From Mycogone perniciosa (lineage: Eukaryota; Ascomycota; Sordariomycetes; Hypocreales; Hypocreaceae): a stretch of DNA of 64,000 nucleotides. The notes beneath the pieces are model-generated. The model was given only the letters and a program-made list of their open reading frames with translations. It ran no database searches and was not told where the DNA came from. Every line of letters begins with the position of its first letter. The stretch's first letter is position 1. Made by a program: the position numbers and the translations under genes. Shown one piece after another: positions 1 through 11,800 of the stretch. The stretch lies in contig JAOALB010000034.1 of assembly GCA_025331125.1 (NCBI GenBank), positions 186,001 to 250,000 on the forward strand, given 5' to 3'.

Positions 1-313
1 TGATGGAATGGGTCTAGCACTTTCTCTGAGAGGCTCTTAGTCATAGGCAAGCGAGCTCAAGCTCAGCTCCCCCTGTCCAATGGCATCCTTACTGCTCAGC
101 CTCCGCCTTATCCGCAGCTTGACAAGGGTCAATATCCAGTCATCACATGGTCGGGTTGCAATAAGGAAGAATGATGGGATGAGAAGATTTGGACCTGTTG
201 GTAAATAGACCACTACTAATAATATTGAGAATAACCGCCTGTTGCCTATGCTTCTGCGCGTGTGATAATATTTGGGCTACGACGTTGGATCAACCAACAA
301 AGGCTGCCCTCGC

Positions 314-3300
314 ATGGCGTCCAACGATCGGGGTCGGCAGCGTGAACGCCAGCCGGCCGTTCACTTCGAATCTCCCGATGACCATTTGGTTTGTTCACTC
401 GCTTTTTCAGCGCGTGGAGTTGACGCTCATGGATTATAGCCACCTGAAAGGCGACACTATCATACTCGTGATGAACCCCAAAGGCGACAGCGCCGTGGTG
501 GACGCGACTCTCTGACGGAAAGACGCGGCCCTGTTCGCGTTGATAGCAATCCCTACAGTCGTTCATCGACATATGATGATATTGCGACACCCGTTCCTAG
601 ACAAAACCTAACCCACCGAGTTGTTGAATCGAGGCCCGTCCCAGTTGCGTACAGCTCACAAGATGGCCTGGAAAGAAATGCTTCTGTTCTAGAGCAAGTT
701 GTTCAGGGTGCGGAGCCAGCTGATGTCACAGAGGTCACAAGCTTCCGTTACACCGAATCGCCGGCGCATATAGAGCATGGCGAGGAAGACCAATGGGTAA
801 GACGCGACACTGGCCCATCAGCCCAATGGACGAGGAGAAGTCCTGAAAGAGACCGAAGCCCCCCTAGAGTCAACGTCTTTGAAAATGATAGGGGCCAGGC
901 CTTTGGACCAAGCGATCGACGCACATCTCCTGAGCCTGAAGATGAGTATGGCAATTTACACCGGCCTTTGAGCCCGGTTCTCGAAGATATGGATGCATTC
1001 GATGAATTCAACTTTGTGTTCCCAACCTCAAAACCATCTAGTGATGGAGAGATTTCAGATCCGGAGGCTCCATCGAGCGAGACCGAATCTACACGGAAAA
1101 CTGAAAACTCATCTTCCAACGTCTCTATGGCACCTGGCATCTATTTATCCTCTTACTCGGGCAGCGCGGAGCTGGGAGGTTCACACAAAGCAACCGTTAC
1201 GGCATTACACGACTCGAAAGGACGAAGACAGCCGCTCTTCCGATGGTTGTATGATCGCTGCAAACCCACCTACAAGCCGCGATGCTGACATGAAGATAGA
1301 CATGTACGCCAGGATGTCATGAACTTTGACGAGTTTTGGGTAAGATGATAACCTGATCAGACGTTGGTCTTGGCTAATTTCCATTCTAGGGTGAAGTATC
1401 ACGGCGTGTCAGAGTCTCGGAAGTGGAAAGGAATGCCATTGCCAAGCTGCGAGCCGATGTCAAGAGAAGGTGTGTCAAATCAAGATACAATCCCAATGGA
1501 GTCAAAGTTGGTTATATGGAACCTCGCTGCATCCGGATTCCCCTTCAACCGTCGAAAAAGAGGACATCGGAAGAGTCAAAGACAGTAACATGGATTTGTA
1601 TCCCTTACTTTTCTCTCCAGAAATACTCTGGTCTACTCTCTGCCTCCACTACTACCTCGTTCCCCACTCAGACTCTCCTGCAATCGCAGTATTCCCGCAA
1701 TACCCAGCAGAGAGATATGGAACAAGCAGTGAGCCAACTTGGATTAGTTCCACAGGGGGAATGTTTCCATATCGCCCAGTTATGGTGCCTGGTCATTGAT
1801 AATAGTAGGACGGCCAGATCAAACCTTCTTATAGATAACCGCTAACAAACACAGGTGTTCTTGTCACATGCAGCACTATGGATCAGTCAAATCTACAATG
1901 CGATTATCTCAAAATCAACTCCGAGCCCGGCCAGGGACCGACAGGTACTGCTGGCTCGGGGAGGATTTTAGTTTCGTATGGCGGCTCGGTGATGTGGTCT
2001 TTTAGAACGAAGGAGTGCCTGACATGGTTTGTAAGTGTTCCCATTTTCTCATAGCAGGGTGTGCACAACTGACAGTGACAAGTCTTTCATTTCCCAGTTC
2101 CATGCTTTCTGGGCCCGAACCCTCGAATTCAGGCGCCATAATACCTTATTAACGGCCAGCAACTGGAGTAAAATCCTGAGGCTGGCTGATGGACCAAGGG
2201 GTACCGTAAAGCTGACCCTGAAGATAGCGTGAGAGCCTGACGAAATCTTGAGATAGGAAGTCTCCCAATCAGCTAATTAATGGATTAGAGAGCCTCCTGA
2301 CCCACCGCGAGCCTTTCCGAAGCCAGATAATGGCCAGCCTGATACATCACACGAGCACCCAAAGAAGTCACAACAGTCCATAGAATACCTCCATGTCCTA
2401 ACACTTTTGCCTAGCGGCACACATTCATCGGCAGATGGAGTGTTGAAAAGCCTTCATGAGCAACTGAGTGCAGCCGAGAAGTTTCTGACACAGGAAATCT
2501 CATATTCTGCTCAAAGAGGCTACAAGAGATGCCAAGGTATGACGAGAGGGGACGTGTACGCAGGTCTGACCAAATTGGCAACCCAGGTTGAAGAGAGGGG
2601 CAATGATTTAGTCCAGCGGTTTTACGACGACCGGATTGAAATCTTCAATTCGGCGGATACTTTGTTTCAACTGTTTTTCCCGGTTGGCTTTGAAGGCCCA
2701 ACGATAGGCAAATTCTGGGGTGCTCTTAGCAGGTTGATGGAGGTAAGTTTCCCCCTGGGCTAAGCTCTTAGATACAGTATGTCTGACCGTTTTAGATTCC
2801 TGAGCTTGATGGACGAGTAACTGCTTTTAGTTCGCCGACTCTCATATATGAGGTCAAAGCGGCCCTGGCACAACTATCACAGGATGTTCAGGCCTTTCAG
2901 AGTATCATGTCGTACGCCGGGAAGGATGTGCGAGATATGATGGAACTTCCTCGTGAATTCATCACAGCATGGCTGCATGTAGTTTCTGGCATGATTTACG
3001 GCACCCGTACTGGCGGTTGGACGGGACACATGACGAAGGCAAAAGTACTCGTTCGCGCGGGCATGCAAAAGATAATCCAGAGTATTTCCAACGAAAACCT
3101 CCTAGACAAGGTCACCATGCTGCCGATGGAGGTGGTATCACTCATCTGCTTGAATCTCCTCCAAGACAAGGTTGGAAAATACGAGGACATCTGCGAGACA
3201 TACTCTCAATATCTCAACTTGTTGGTATGTGATGCATGTTGCTGCAGGCTTTACTGTGTGCTAACTCGGGCTAGGATACGGACATTACTACGAAACCATC

Positions 3301-4279
3301 CGATCGATCTTACCAGCATCAAATCGATCTCGTACAGCAAGAGATGACTGCCATCAAACGGAGCATAGTGAGACAGCAATATGTTATTAGCGCACTCAGA
3401 AATAATAAGACCAGCGCCAATGACAGCGGCTTTGCGACACGGTTTGCGGATGAAATGCCAGCCCATCTCGCGAGGAGGGAAAGAGAGCAGGACATATGGG
3501 ATAGGGACCGAGTTGACGTTACGACCCAGGCGCGGTATCCTATAGCAAATCGTTACTACACACCATACGAACGCCTAAACGGGAGGGCCGCGATCGACTA
3601 TGATCGTGTTGAGGGTCAGTTCCCAGACGATCTTGAATCAGCATCCAAGCTCTCCTCTACAGATGTCGGGGGCTTCCGTAGCCTGTTCCTGGCGGAGTGC
3701 GCGAGTGTCATCGAGCAGCGAGATTATGAGTTCCGGCGGTACACTGAGTATGCTGAGGACCTAGAGCGGGAGGTCAACTACAAGATGGAATGGACTAAGG
3801 ATCGACAGGAGAACGCCATCTACGCTTTCACAATAGTTACTATCATCTTTCTGCCGATCAGCGCAGTGTCAAGTATCTTCGGTATGAACACCAGCGACAT
3901 CCGCGATATGGATTCTAGCCAGTGGTTGTACTGGGCTGTCGCTCTGCCTGTCACGTTCGTCGTTATAATTGCCGGTCTGTGGTGGACGAACGAGCTGGGC
4001 AATGTGACTGGGTGGTTGATGGGCAAGAAGTCAACGTGGCCGACGCAGTATAAAGTGGCTGGGAATACAGTTCTGGTTGCACCATCACAGACAATACCGG
4101 CTCCCAACTCGATGGCAGGACTTGTCGAAGTACCAGCTTACCAGCGACGTCAACGGTTGATGGCACCTTCGCGGGCTTATACGCGTACGTATTACGAACC
4201 CTCGCGGAGTCCATCTCCTCCACCATTTTCAACGGCTCCGTCACAACGAAGGCGTCGAAACTCATACTATCGATACTGA
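314..4279 (+). CDS. CorA-like divalent-cation transporter domain protein, 9 exons, 1177 aa
   Basis: Exons at 314-388, 440-1248, 1300-1339, 1390-1804, 1855-2030, 2098-2228, 2289-2742, 2796-3224 and 3275-4279 join into one open frame. The start is the ATG at 314 (MASNDRGRQRE). The N-terminal ~290 residues are Arg/Ser/Pro-rich and acidic, probably disordered. A conserved fungal cytosolic region follows, including FRWLHVRQDVMNFDEFW and TWICIPYFSLQKYSG. Near the C terminus two membrane segments (about residues 1027-1047 and 1065-1085) flank a G-M-N-T motif at residue 1046, the signature loop of CorA/Mrs2/Alr Mg2+ channels. A basic, Ser/Pro/Tyr-rich tail of about 90 residues ends the protein. The GMN loop supports the family. 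The long fungal N-terminal region is usually annotated only as CorA-like hypothetical, so real Mg2+ transport is inference. The gene is convergent with the His-rich protein gene downstream. No frameshift or stop interrupts the model. Confidence 0.85.
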
Positions 4280-4475
4280 TATTGATATCATGATCAAACT
4301 TCAAATCGAACTTTGGTAGATGGTATTCATGAAACATAGATAATGAAATAAATGGTGCCCAGTTCCATATTTCTTCAAATTGCATATATCATTTCCATAA
4401 AATGTCATCCATCATGTCATAGAAGCTCATTCCCAGCCATAAGTAATCCAAATCGAAACGCCTGCCCTTGCTAAA

Positions 4476-5111
4476 CTAACGCTCGTAATACTCGCGAACG
4501 CGACGACGATCCTCAATAGTGATGTGCTCTCGCTCTCTATCGTCCTCAATAAGCCTCCGAGGGGGCGAGGGCGCATGATGATGGTGATGGTGATGATGAT
4601 GATGCCTCCGAGGAGGAGCCTCGATGTAGCGGTACGTATCGTACTGTGACTCTAGGTGAATGGGGACAGGCACATGAATGTATCTATCCCTTTCAATGTA
4701 GACCTCCCGGTCACGGTCATGCACGTCCTCGTGGCGATGATGGCTCCTGCTCCGAGAGCGGCTCGATTTTGAGGAACGGCTTTTGGAGCGGTGTTTCTTA
4801 GAGTGATGATGATGGTCGTCCTCGTCTACGGCGATGACCTCAATAATCTCGGGCTCGAGCTCGAGCTCGATTGGCGGAGGAGGAGGCGGAGGAGGAGGAG
4901 CAGGAGCAGGAGGAAGACAGGGTAGTGGTGGTGGACATGGTACCTCCACAATAGGTGGAGGGGGAGGGACAATCACCTCGATGGGGGGAGGAGATGGGGG
5001 GATATAGCGAGTGACGAGAGTGCGAGTTTCGAGGATGTCGGGGGCAGGGCGACTGAGATAGAGTCGCTTCTTGACGCTCCGACGTTCGCGAGTGCCTGAG
5101 ATGAGGGACAT
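4476..5111 (-). CDS. His/Pro/RS-rich low-complexity protein, 211 aa
   Basis: A single-exon frame starting MSLISGTRERRSVKKR. It has three biased blocks in order: a polyproline region (about residues 38-80) with runs of up to nine prolines, an acidic/His/Arg-Ser block (four consecutive His, then SR dipeptides), and a run of ten histidines at about residue 170 before a charged end (REREHITIEDRRRVREYYER). Similar Pro/His/RS-rich short proteins occur in filamentous ascomycetes without assigned function. I recognise no catalytic domain. The His runs could bind metal and the RS part resembles RNA-associated proteins, but both are inference. A possible 5'UTR intron lies just upstream: on the minus strand a GTAAGC follows the Gly codon near 5165 and a TAG acceptor lies just before the start. 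The 3' end is about 200 bp from the convergent CorA-like gene. Confidence 0.7.
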   Translation of the reverse strand: MSLISGTRERRSVKKRLYLSRPAPDILETRTLVTRYIPPSPPPIEVIVPPPPPIVEVPCPPPLPCLPPAPAPPPPPPPPPIELELEPEIIEVIAVDEDDHHHHSKKHRSKSRSSKSSRSRSRSHHRHEDVHDRDREVYIERDRYIHVPVPIHLESQYDTYRYIEAPPRRHHHHHHHHHHAPSPPRRLIEDDREREHITIEDRRRVREYYER

Positions 5112-6162
5112 TGATTAGCTACCCATCAACACAACAAGCCGCGGAACAGAGTGGATAAGGCTTACCCATGATGGATGGACTTTGGTGGAATCGAGCTGCT
5201 GCTGCTGATAATGATGATAATGATGATGATGATGAAGGAGGGAGTAAGGCCGTAGTCTTTGATAGAAACGGTTCTGAATATGTCGGCGCCTGATGGCGCA
5301 GCCAAAGCCAAGAGGAGGGGGTTCTTTGAGGGGGTAGTACAAGGACAGGAGGATCAATGAGAGGCAGATGAAATAGTTTCGACGAGTGCTCGAGTTATCG
5401 ACTAATAAATGAGAGATCTCAGCAGGCAGCGACCACGAGGCAGCCAAACATCAGGCACCTTTACTTTTTCCTGGGCGTATTTGTCTCGGACGCAAATGTT
5501 GGCCATCATTCGGACAGGACAGCCTGGAGCGCGGACCTCATGACGTGAACAGCCACTACGTCATGTCCCAAAACAGGAATCCCGGAGTGGGGCCGGATGG
5601 CTTTGCGGTGCTGCGCAAGATTATGGAGACATTTTGGCTAGGCTTCTGGAATTCTCCAGACACGATATTTGGAGGCTCCGTCAAGTCGGCATGAGTTATT
5701 AGGACGGCTGGCCAATTGAGAGAGTTAGTGCCAGGGGACTCAGGCTTAGGCACTGCATTCTTACAAGAACTCCGTAATACATTGAGGTATTATTCGTACA
5801 CAGTGGAGATCGGATAGGCATAATCATTAGGGCCTCGACCAAGACACATTCTTCACATCCATCTCATCTGGTCTTAGTTCCGCTATGCGAAATATCAGAC
5901 GAGATGATGAAAATATGGCTAAAAATAGACCTGGACCTGCAAAGCACCATCATGAAACCAAGCCGAGACTCATTCCTAAAATTTACTTCGACCCTGCCCT
6001 TGTGAACAGGTTGCGACGTTTCAGATCTTTCGGCTGACTACTGGGAACATGCATGAAATTGAAGATCAATGGGAATCATGGATATGGATGTTCAACAGTT
6101 TCCCGCTCGCTTTTCTTCGGGACGGCTGTACCCCTGTGCACGGGTATTGGACGATTTACGAA

Positions 6163-6291
6163 GTACTCCGTACAAGCCCGGGAAACAACTGTAACATCTC
6201 GCACCTCCAAGTAGTCTTCTAGAATTTTGACGGATGTCAAATATTAGCCGCCGTACTAGTAGTAGTAGTACGGAGTACTCCGTACTTCGTA
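6163..6291. repeat. GTAC-joint palindromic element cluster A
   Basis: GTACTCCGTAC stands at 6163-6173. At 6269-6291 a 23-bp chain reads TACGGAGTAC then TCCGTACTTCGTA: two inverted copies sharing a GTAC joint followed by a TTC-type unit in direct orientation. Runs of AGT/AGTA trinucleotides flank the chain on both sides, a flank also seen at other copies. Confidence 0.85.
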
Positions 6292-7495
6292 GTAGTAAAA
6301 ATCACGAAGCGAGTTACACGCATTTGTTAGTTTAAGTAAGTGGCTCTTGGCTTTGCTAGTTGGAATCACCGTGGTGAGCTCCACAAGGATCTTGGGCGCT
6401 TAACGAAAAGTTCGCATCCAGCAGCTATCTCATAATGCCATGTTGATAATGATAACGCATGAGAATGGTCCAGCCGAGTCAAGAGAAAAGAGCGGTGCAA
6501 ATACTAGTATGCTAGAAAACAGAGGGCAAGGATGAAGGGGTAAGCATAGCGTCAATGATTGGCGGGCCGAAGAGCCTCCATCATTTTAACAGACCTTGAT
6601 ACTACTACATTAGTGCGCCTTTGCATGAGCTGACCGAAGACGAGGTCAGCATCGTGAGATAGGTCAACTCTGCTCCGTATTTCAGGGGCAACACGAACGC
6701 GTGCCATCCCGGAGCCGCCACCAGACTTCTCGGCATTATTAGCATTGCATTGCTACAGAGTACGAGGTACGGATTCATATATGTACTACTGCGGAGCTGT
6801 TGTCGAACTTTGACGCCAAGTCTCGCAACCACCAAAATGCGACTGAGTTGGTGATAGTAGTCTACTAGTATTAGTGTGTAATACTAGTGGCAGTACGGAG
6901 TAGATACGCAGCCGAATTGCCCCGGTCTCCTAATATTATGCGAGTACGCGCACAACGGAGTCGGACCTCGGCCACGGGGATCTGTCGTGGGTGAGGCCGG
7001 ACCGATATCCGGACTCTCGGCCAGATGGCTGCGACGTTCTGGTCTATACGGGAAGGGGCCAGGTGATGTATGCTCCGTACTAGGTGTATATATAAATCAA
7101 AGCAAGGCGTATCATTCATTCATGACAATCGCCAAGGTCGCTGTGTTCTTGCCACCTCATGTGACACCACAGTGTGGCTTGCATTTCCTCTGGGGGTGGC
7201 TTCTTGGTCCTCGTTTGCACCAATGTGTTCGTAGTTAGCAGATAGTAACTAAAGTTAGAAACGGGTTCTCACCCGGCGTCTAGAGAGATGGAGATGGATG
7301 GTGGGAGTGAGACGGGAACCGTGTGATTTGGAGTGGTTGGCCCGCCTTTCCAAGATGGTACCTGCAGGAACTGGAGATAGGCTTCTGCAGGCCCAGCATT
7401 GATAAGAAAAACGTGGTATGGTGGCGCTTGTTTGATGAATGCAGGGCGCGTTCGTTCCCCCTTGATCTGCTGCTCATCGATCATAGTACTACTAG

Positions 7496-7543
7496 TACGG
7501 AGTAGGGTGCTACTGCTAGTAGTGCTCGTACCTGTACGGAGTA
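7496..7543. repeat. Two direct TACGGAGTA elements
   Basis: TACGGAGTA occurs at 7496-7504 and again at 7535-7543 in the same orientation, separated by 30 bp rich in CTAGTAG-type sequence. Both are single, unchained units of the GTAC-joint family. Confidence 0.85.
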
Positions 7544-7912
7544 AGTCAGACTCAAATGATCATGTCCCCACTGGTTCCAGTTACATTGGCGCGCATCATC
7601 ACGAGGTGAAAGCCCATGTGGTCCGACTGCTCGATGCGGTAAAAGGTGCTGCTGGTCGTTGCTCCAGGAGAGGCGCTGATTGGAGGTGATGCAACGCCGT
7701 GAGCCTCTAGCCGATACCCCACCGTTCCCTACATTTAATTTACGAAGGCGACATGCAGCGCCATCGAGGCCGGTTGAGTGGTCAGAAGGAGGGAGATCCC
7801 TGAATGTCGCCCACTGAGGGAAAAAATAAAGGATAAAAGAGAGAGCGAGAGACATTGAGAGACGACAGTGTCAGCCGGCATGGGCTCGTACAGCTGTAGG
7901 GGCTGAATACCT

Positions 7913-7936
7913 GGTTGTGGTTGTGGTTGTGGTTGT
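7913..7936. repeat. (GGTTGT)4 microsatellite
   Basis: Four tandem copies of a GGTTGT hexanucleotide in intergenic DNA. No gene overlaps it. Confidence 0.9.
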
Positions 7937-8014
7937 GATGAGTTGACTGTGAGAAATGACGAGTAACAGACGAGACACATTCAGGAGAACTATTTAGATG
8001 GAAAGTGGGTGTCT

Positions 8015-8039
8015 GTACTCCGTACGAAGTACGAAGTAC
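8015..8039. repeat. GTAC-joint chain, three units
   Basis: Reads GTAC-TCC-GTAC-GAA-GTAC-GAA-GTAC: one TCC unit and two complementary TTC (GAA) units sharing GTAC joints. It shows the two unit types concatenating in both orientations through the same joint. Confidence 0.9.
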
Positions 8040-8556
8040 CTACTACTACTTAATGCGCTTCTTTCTATTCGCCGACTATTATACTCTGTACACAGCACGC
8101 TATCGACCTTTGACTCTTCATCCTTTCGCAAACCTTGATTCTACGCAGCCAAGCAGCAGCATCTACCTATCTGCTTAGTATGTTGTAGGCACAAATCCTA
8201 ATGCCATTAGGCGCCGCCTCAAGCAACAGCGAGCGAGCCCAATGCATTTCCCCTCTCTTCTCATGGACGTTACGGTATTATTGGCTCACAGGGCCGATCA
8301 TCTACCATTCCACTACCCCCCTTACCTATGTACGAGTATATCAAGAGACACACACAGGCAGGGGAACAGACCAAGTCGGGCTCCTCAGCAATCTCATCGA
8401 CATCATACCTAAATCTTAGTGCTCATCAATCATACCGTACTTGTGTACTACGTATCTACGACTCCGTAATTCTCATCTTTCCGGAAAGGACGGGGCTGCG
8501 TGTTCTTTTTGGCCCTCTTTTCTGGCCGTTGTCTTCTTATTGCTTTTCTTTTTCCC

Positions 8557-8572
8557 TACGGAGTACTCCGTA
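8557..8572. repeat. 16-bp perfect palindrome TACGGAGTACTCCGTA
   Basis: A perfect inverted repeat centred on GTAC, about 270 bp upstream of the RhoGAP start codon, inside a pyrimidine-rich stretch. A further single unit TACGGAGTAC lies at 8771-8780, only 54 bp before the start codon, so it is probably in the transcribed leader or core promoter. Confidence 0.9.
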
Positions 8573-8834
8573 CTATTTTTCCCTCTCTTCCCCCCTTCCC
8601 CAGTGCGGAGTGCTCAACCGATTTCCCACCACCCCCATAACAAGGGCCCCGTCTCGGTACGTGCATGCCACGCGGATCAGGGTGAAGCGAAGCAGGCGTC
8701 TCGAAACCTCGCAGTGCGCGCGCGGCGACCCTGCACCGGGACAAGCCCAGCCATTTCGTGCGAGTAGCAGTACGGAGTACTAATTGGCTGAGGCACTGGT
8801 CGAGTGAGTCGTCACGTCGCACAGCGTCCGGACC

Positions 8835-11800
8835 ATGCCGCAACCTGGCTCTCCCCACGACCACGCCTCTCCGGACACAAACACGGGCATGGGCGTAGGC
8901 ATAGGTGCAGGCACGGCAACTGTCGCAGATACATCAGACCGACCCTCAACAGCATTCCATGTTGGACCATCGTTCCAACTGCCCCGATCCGCTCCCATGT
9001 CGCCTGTGGGCTTCTTCTCAGGCAGAGCGCCAACACGGTAAGCAGGCGAGCAACCAAGCGAACCCCAAGTCTACCTTCTCCGTACCGTCCCATGGATCGC
9101 TAGCCCAAAGCCCACGGGCCGCCGTCTGTGCTCGTCTTTCAGCTCCAGACATCTCCCCCAGAGAGCGATGTCTGCTACGCTCACAGTAGCACCAAGACCG
9201 CGCGCGCTGTCTTTCGCATTATTACTTCATCTTACATTTCCCCTTTAGTACTACTACGGAGTACTTCACATACATACGTGCCCAATTACCCTTGCTTCAT
9301 GACCCATCGCCGTCTATCGCGGCTCGAGGTTGTGCAAGGTTGCCCCATTCCTCGTGCCCCGGTTTCACCTGGCCGCTACTACTCCTCCTACTACTCCTAC
9401 TGTCCTGCGAACTACCTGTTGGCGTCCTGTCGTGGAACTGCCTCTACCTCCCGTTCTGCGTCCCAATTGTTGTCTTTGCTGACACGTCCGGATACCATCT
9501 TCCAGATCTTCACGACCTTCTGTCCCAAGTCCACTGTCAACGCCGACCCACGTCGCTTTTTCTTCTTCAACAAGCACGAGCCCTCCTTGGTCGAACACTG
9601 GCGCCACAGGCCAAATACGACCACCGCCCATTGTCTCGCCGTCCCGCGGCAATACCACTCCAACGTCTGCTGGGTATACAACCTTCTACTCCGATTCGTC
9701 CACTCCTTCAACTCCTGAAGAAGAGAGCCCAAGGTTCGTCTCTGAGATAGGCTCATTGCGCCTCTGTCAATTGCATTCCCATCAGTACCTAGCTGGGGCA
9801 AACGATAGGCTTGACACGCTCTAACACGCGCCTCGCAGACTCAACTTCCCCATCGCCCCGAATGCCACTCAGAGCGTTTCCGATCCAGTGACCCCGAAGG
9901 CTGCCGAAGGCCCACACATGGCCTCACAATCGGTCATGGTCAATCCGGCAATAGTCGCCGCGCAGAGCGGTGCTGCAGAAGGCTTCCCGCGAAAATCCTC
10001 CATTGACAGCGTCATATCCTCCATCTCAGTGAATCCGCAATCAAATAGTCCTCCGAATAGCCAGCAAAATGCCGAAGATATAGCCAAACTGATTAAAACG
10101 GCGGGGAGCCCCGAGGCTGTTATTCAGTATCTCCTTAAAGAGAAACAATCCCAAGCACAGCAAAATAGCCAGTTATGGCGCTTGGTAGACAAGCAACGAG
10201 CCATGATTCTGGGACTGAATAAAGATCTGGAGGCAGCTCTCAAAGAGAAGGATAGGTATAGGAAAAAGTTAAAGGAACTGATGGCCAATCCGGTCGCGAT
10301 CAAGATTGCAGGCGGCCAAGATACAGACAAGCGTGTCGACGTGACTGAACTACGAACGGAAGCCGAGTCGCCCAAGGATCCTGTGGCACCATTGCCAAAT
10401 TCCCCAAAACTAGACAGAGATGATCAGAATATGCCTTCTCCTATTGGCATGACTCTGGCTCCATATCCGATAACACCGCCTGCGGATCAAATACAAACGC
10501 CTCCTCCGGCTGCGGCAAGGCTTTTGAACGCCACCCCTGCCGCTATGCCCAAGCCTCAAGAACATGCACTCGATCATTTCGACCACGAAGAGGACGACAG
10601 GGCTGCCGACAAGGCATGGAGGGAAAAGAGTGAGGAGCAGCTGAAGGAGATACCCTTCGATGTCTTATTACCCCCGTCCCGCGGCCTGCCAAGCGACCCG
10701 CCCCAGGTTCCGCCGCCAAAACCGCCCGCTATAGCGCACTCTCCGCCAACCGTTACAGTGATGGAACCCACACCGCAGCCTGACGAAAGCCTTGCCAAGT
10801 TCCCTTCGCCACCTCGGAAAGGGCCTCCTGCACCCCTGCAGTTAAGGCAGGAAATCCGGCGTCACCTAGACGCCCCGGCCGTCGATGATGAAACCGATTC
10901 CGAATATGATGATCTCTTGGAAGCGGACCAGATTGCGCACGAGAAGCGTGGCCGGCGAAGGACACGCGAGGAAGACGATCGGGAGCGCGCGATTTTGGCC
11001 ATCAAAGAGGCAGAGGCGCGGAGCGTATCGAAGAAGAGTAAATCCAGCAAGGGAGTGTCTCCTAGAAGCCTCCCGACTATGCCTCCAAATACCCAGCAAG
11101 AGGTTGCATCAGTGTCACTAGATGCGGTACTGAATGGAACCAAACCAAGGGAGCTAACCGCTCCTTTGATGAGCCCCGGGCTGCCTGCAAGCCCCAGACC
11201 ATTTGGTAATGGGAAGTCGTCCCTCATGTCCCCTCCAATGTCCCCGCGAGGAGCACCGTTGTCTCCCCGGCCGCCACGCCAGCCAATCCCTCTTCCTCCG
11301 GGTACACCTTTGGTGTCGCCGCCGGGTTTATCGTCGGGAGACAGAACACCTTCCACTCAACCCATGAATATCGCTCAGGTGGTTATGGATAGAGGCCAAC
11401 AATCTAGCCACACCAAAGGTCGATCCAGCCCAACTGAACGGACCAAGGTCTACAAGGGACTAGTTACTGAAGAGTATCCTGATCTTCTACTCCCACCGAA
11501 TGCCCTCCCGTCCGTCGACGTCAAGGTGGCTTCGTCTCGCATGAAACCATCTAGAGCGAGTTTGATATCGCTAACCCAACTCGAAGAGGATCCCGTCTTC
11601 ACACTTGCCATTATTTCGCGGGCCGATGGGGGAGAGTTTTGGCGTGTGGAGAAGGACTCGACATCTCTCGCAAAGCTGGACCAGCGCTTAAAGCAATGCG
11701 CCGCATTTACAGCCAAAACACCCGACCGCGCCTTATTCAGTGGACATGCCCCTGCAAAACTAGATGCCCGGCGTTTGGCTTTGGATCAATATATGGATGA

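Larger units (their letters stand above)
5112..8834. other. Gene-poor intergenic region with palindromic GTAC elements
   Basis: This 3.7 kb holds no reading frame with recognisable protein signal; the open frames here are short, overlap each other and carry no family motifs. It contains many copies of the short element described separately (TACGGAGTA and its complement, at 6163-6173, 6269-6291, 6894-6902, 7496-7504, 7535-7543, 8015-8039, 8557-8572 and 8771-8780) and a GGTTGT hexanucleotide microsatellite. The right end must contain the promoter and 5'UTR of the RhoGAP gene starting at 8835, and pyrimidine-rich stretches around 8480-8600 fit that. A lineage-specific non-coding RNA cannot be excluded by eye. 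Confidence 0.6.

Noticed and set aside
189..515. 108-codon frame at the left end
   Set aside because: It overlaps exons 1-2 of the CorA-like gene in another frame; the spliced model explains the region better.
8015..8039. CRISPR-like repeat array
   Set aside because: Units are 7 bp with no unique spacers, and the organism is eukaryotic.
9128..9718. 196-codon frame over RhoGAP intron 1 and exon 2
   Set aside because: Wrong frame for the RhoGAP protein; the spliced frame through 9506-9733 joins both neighbours cleanly.
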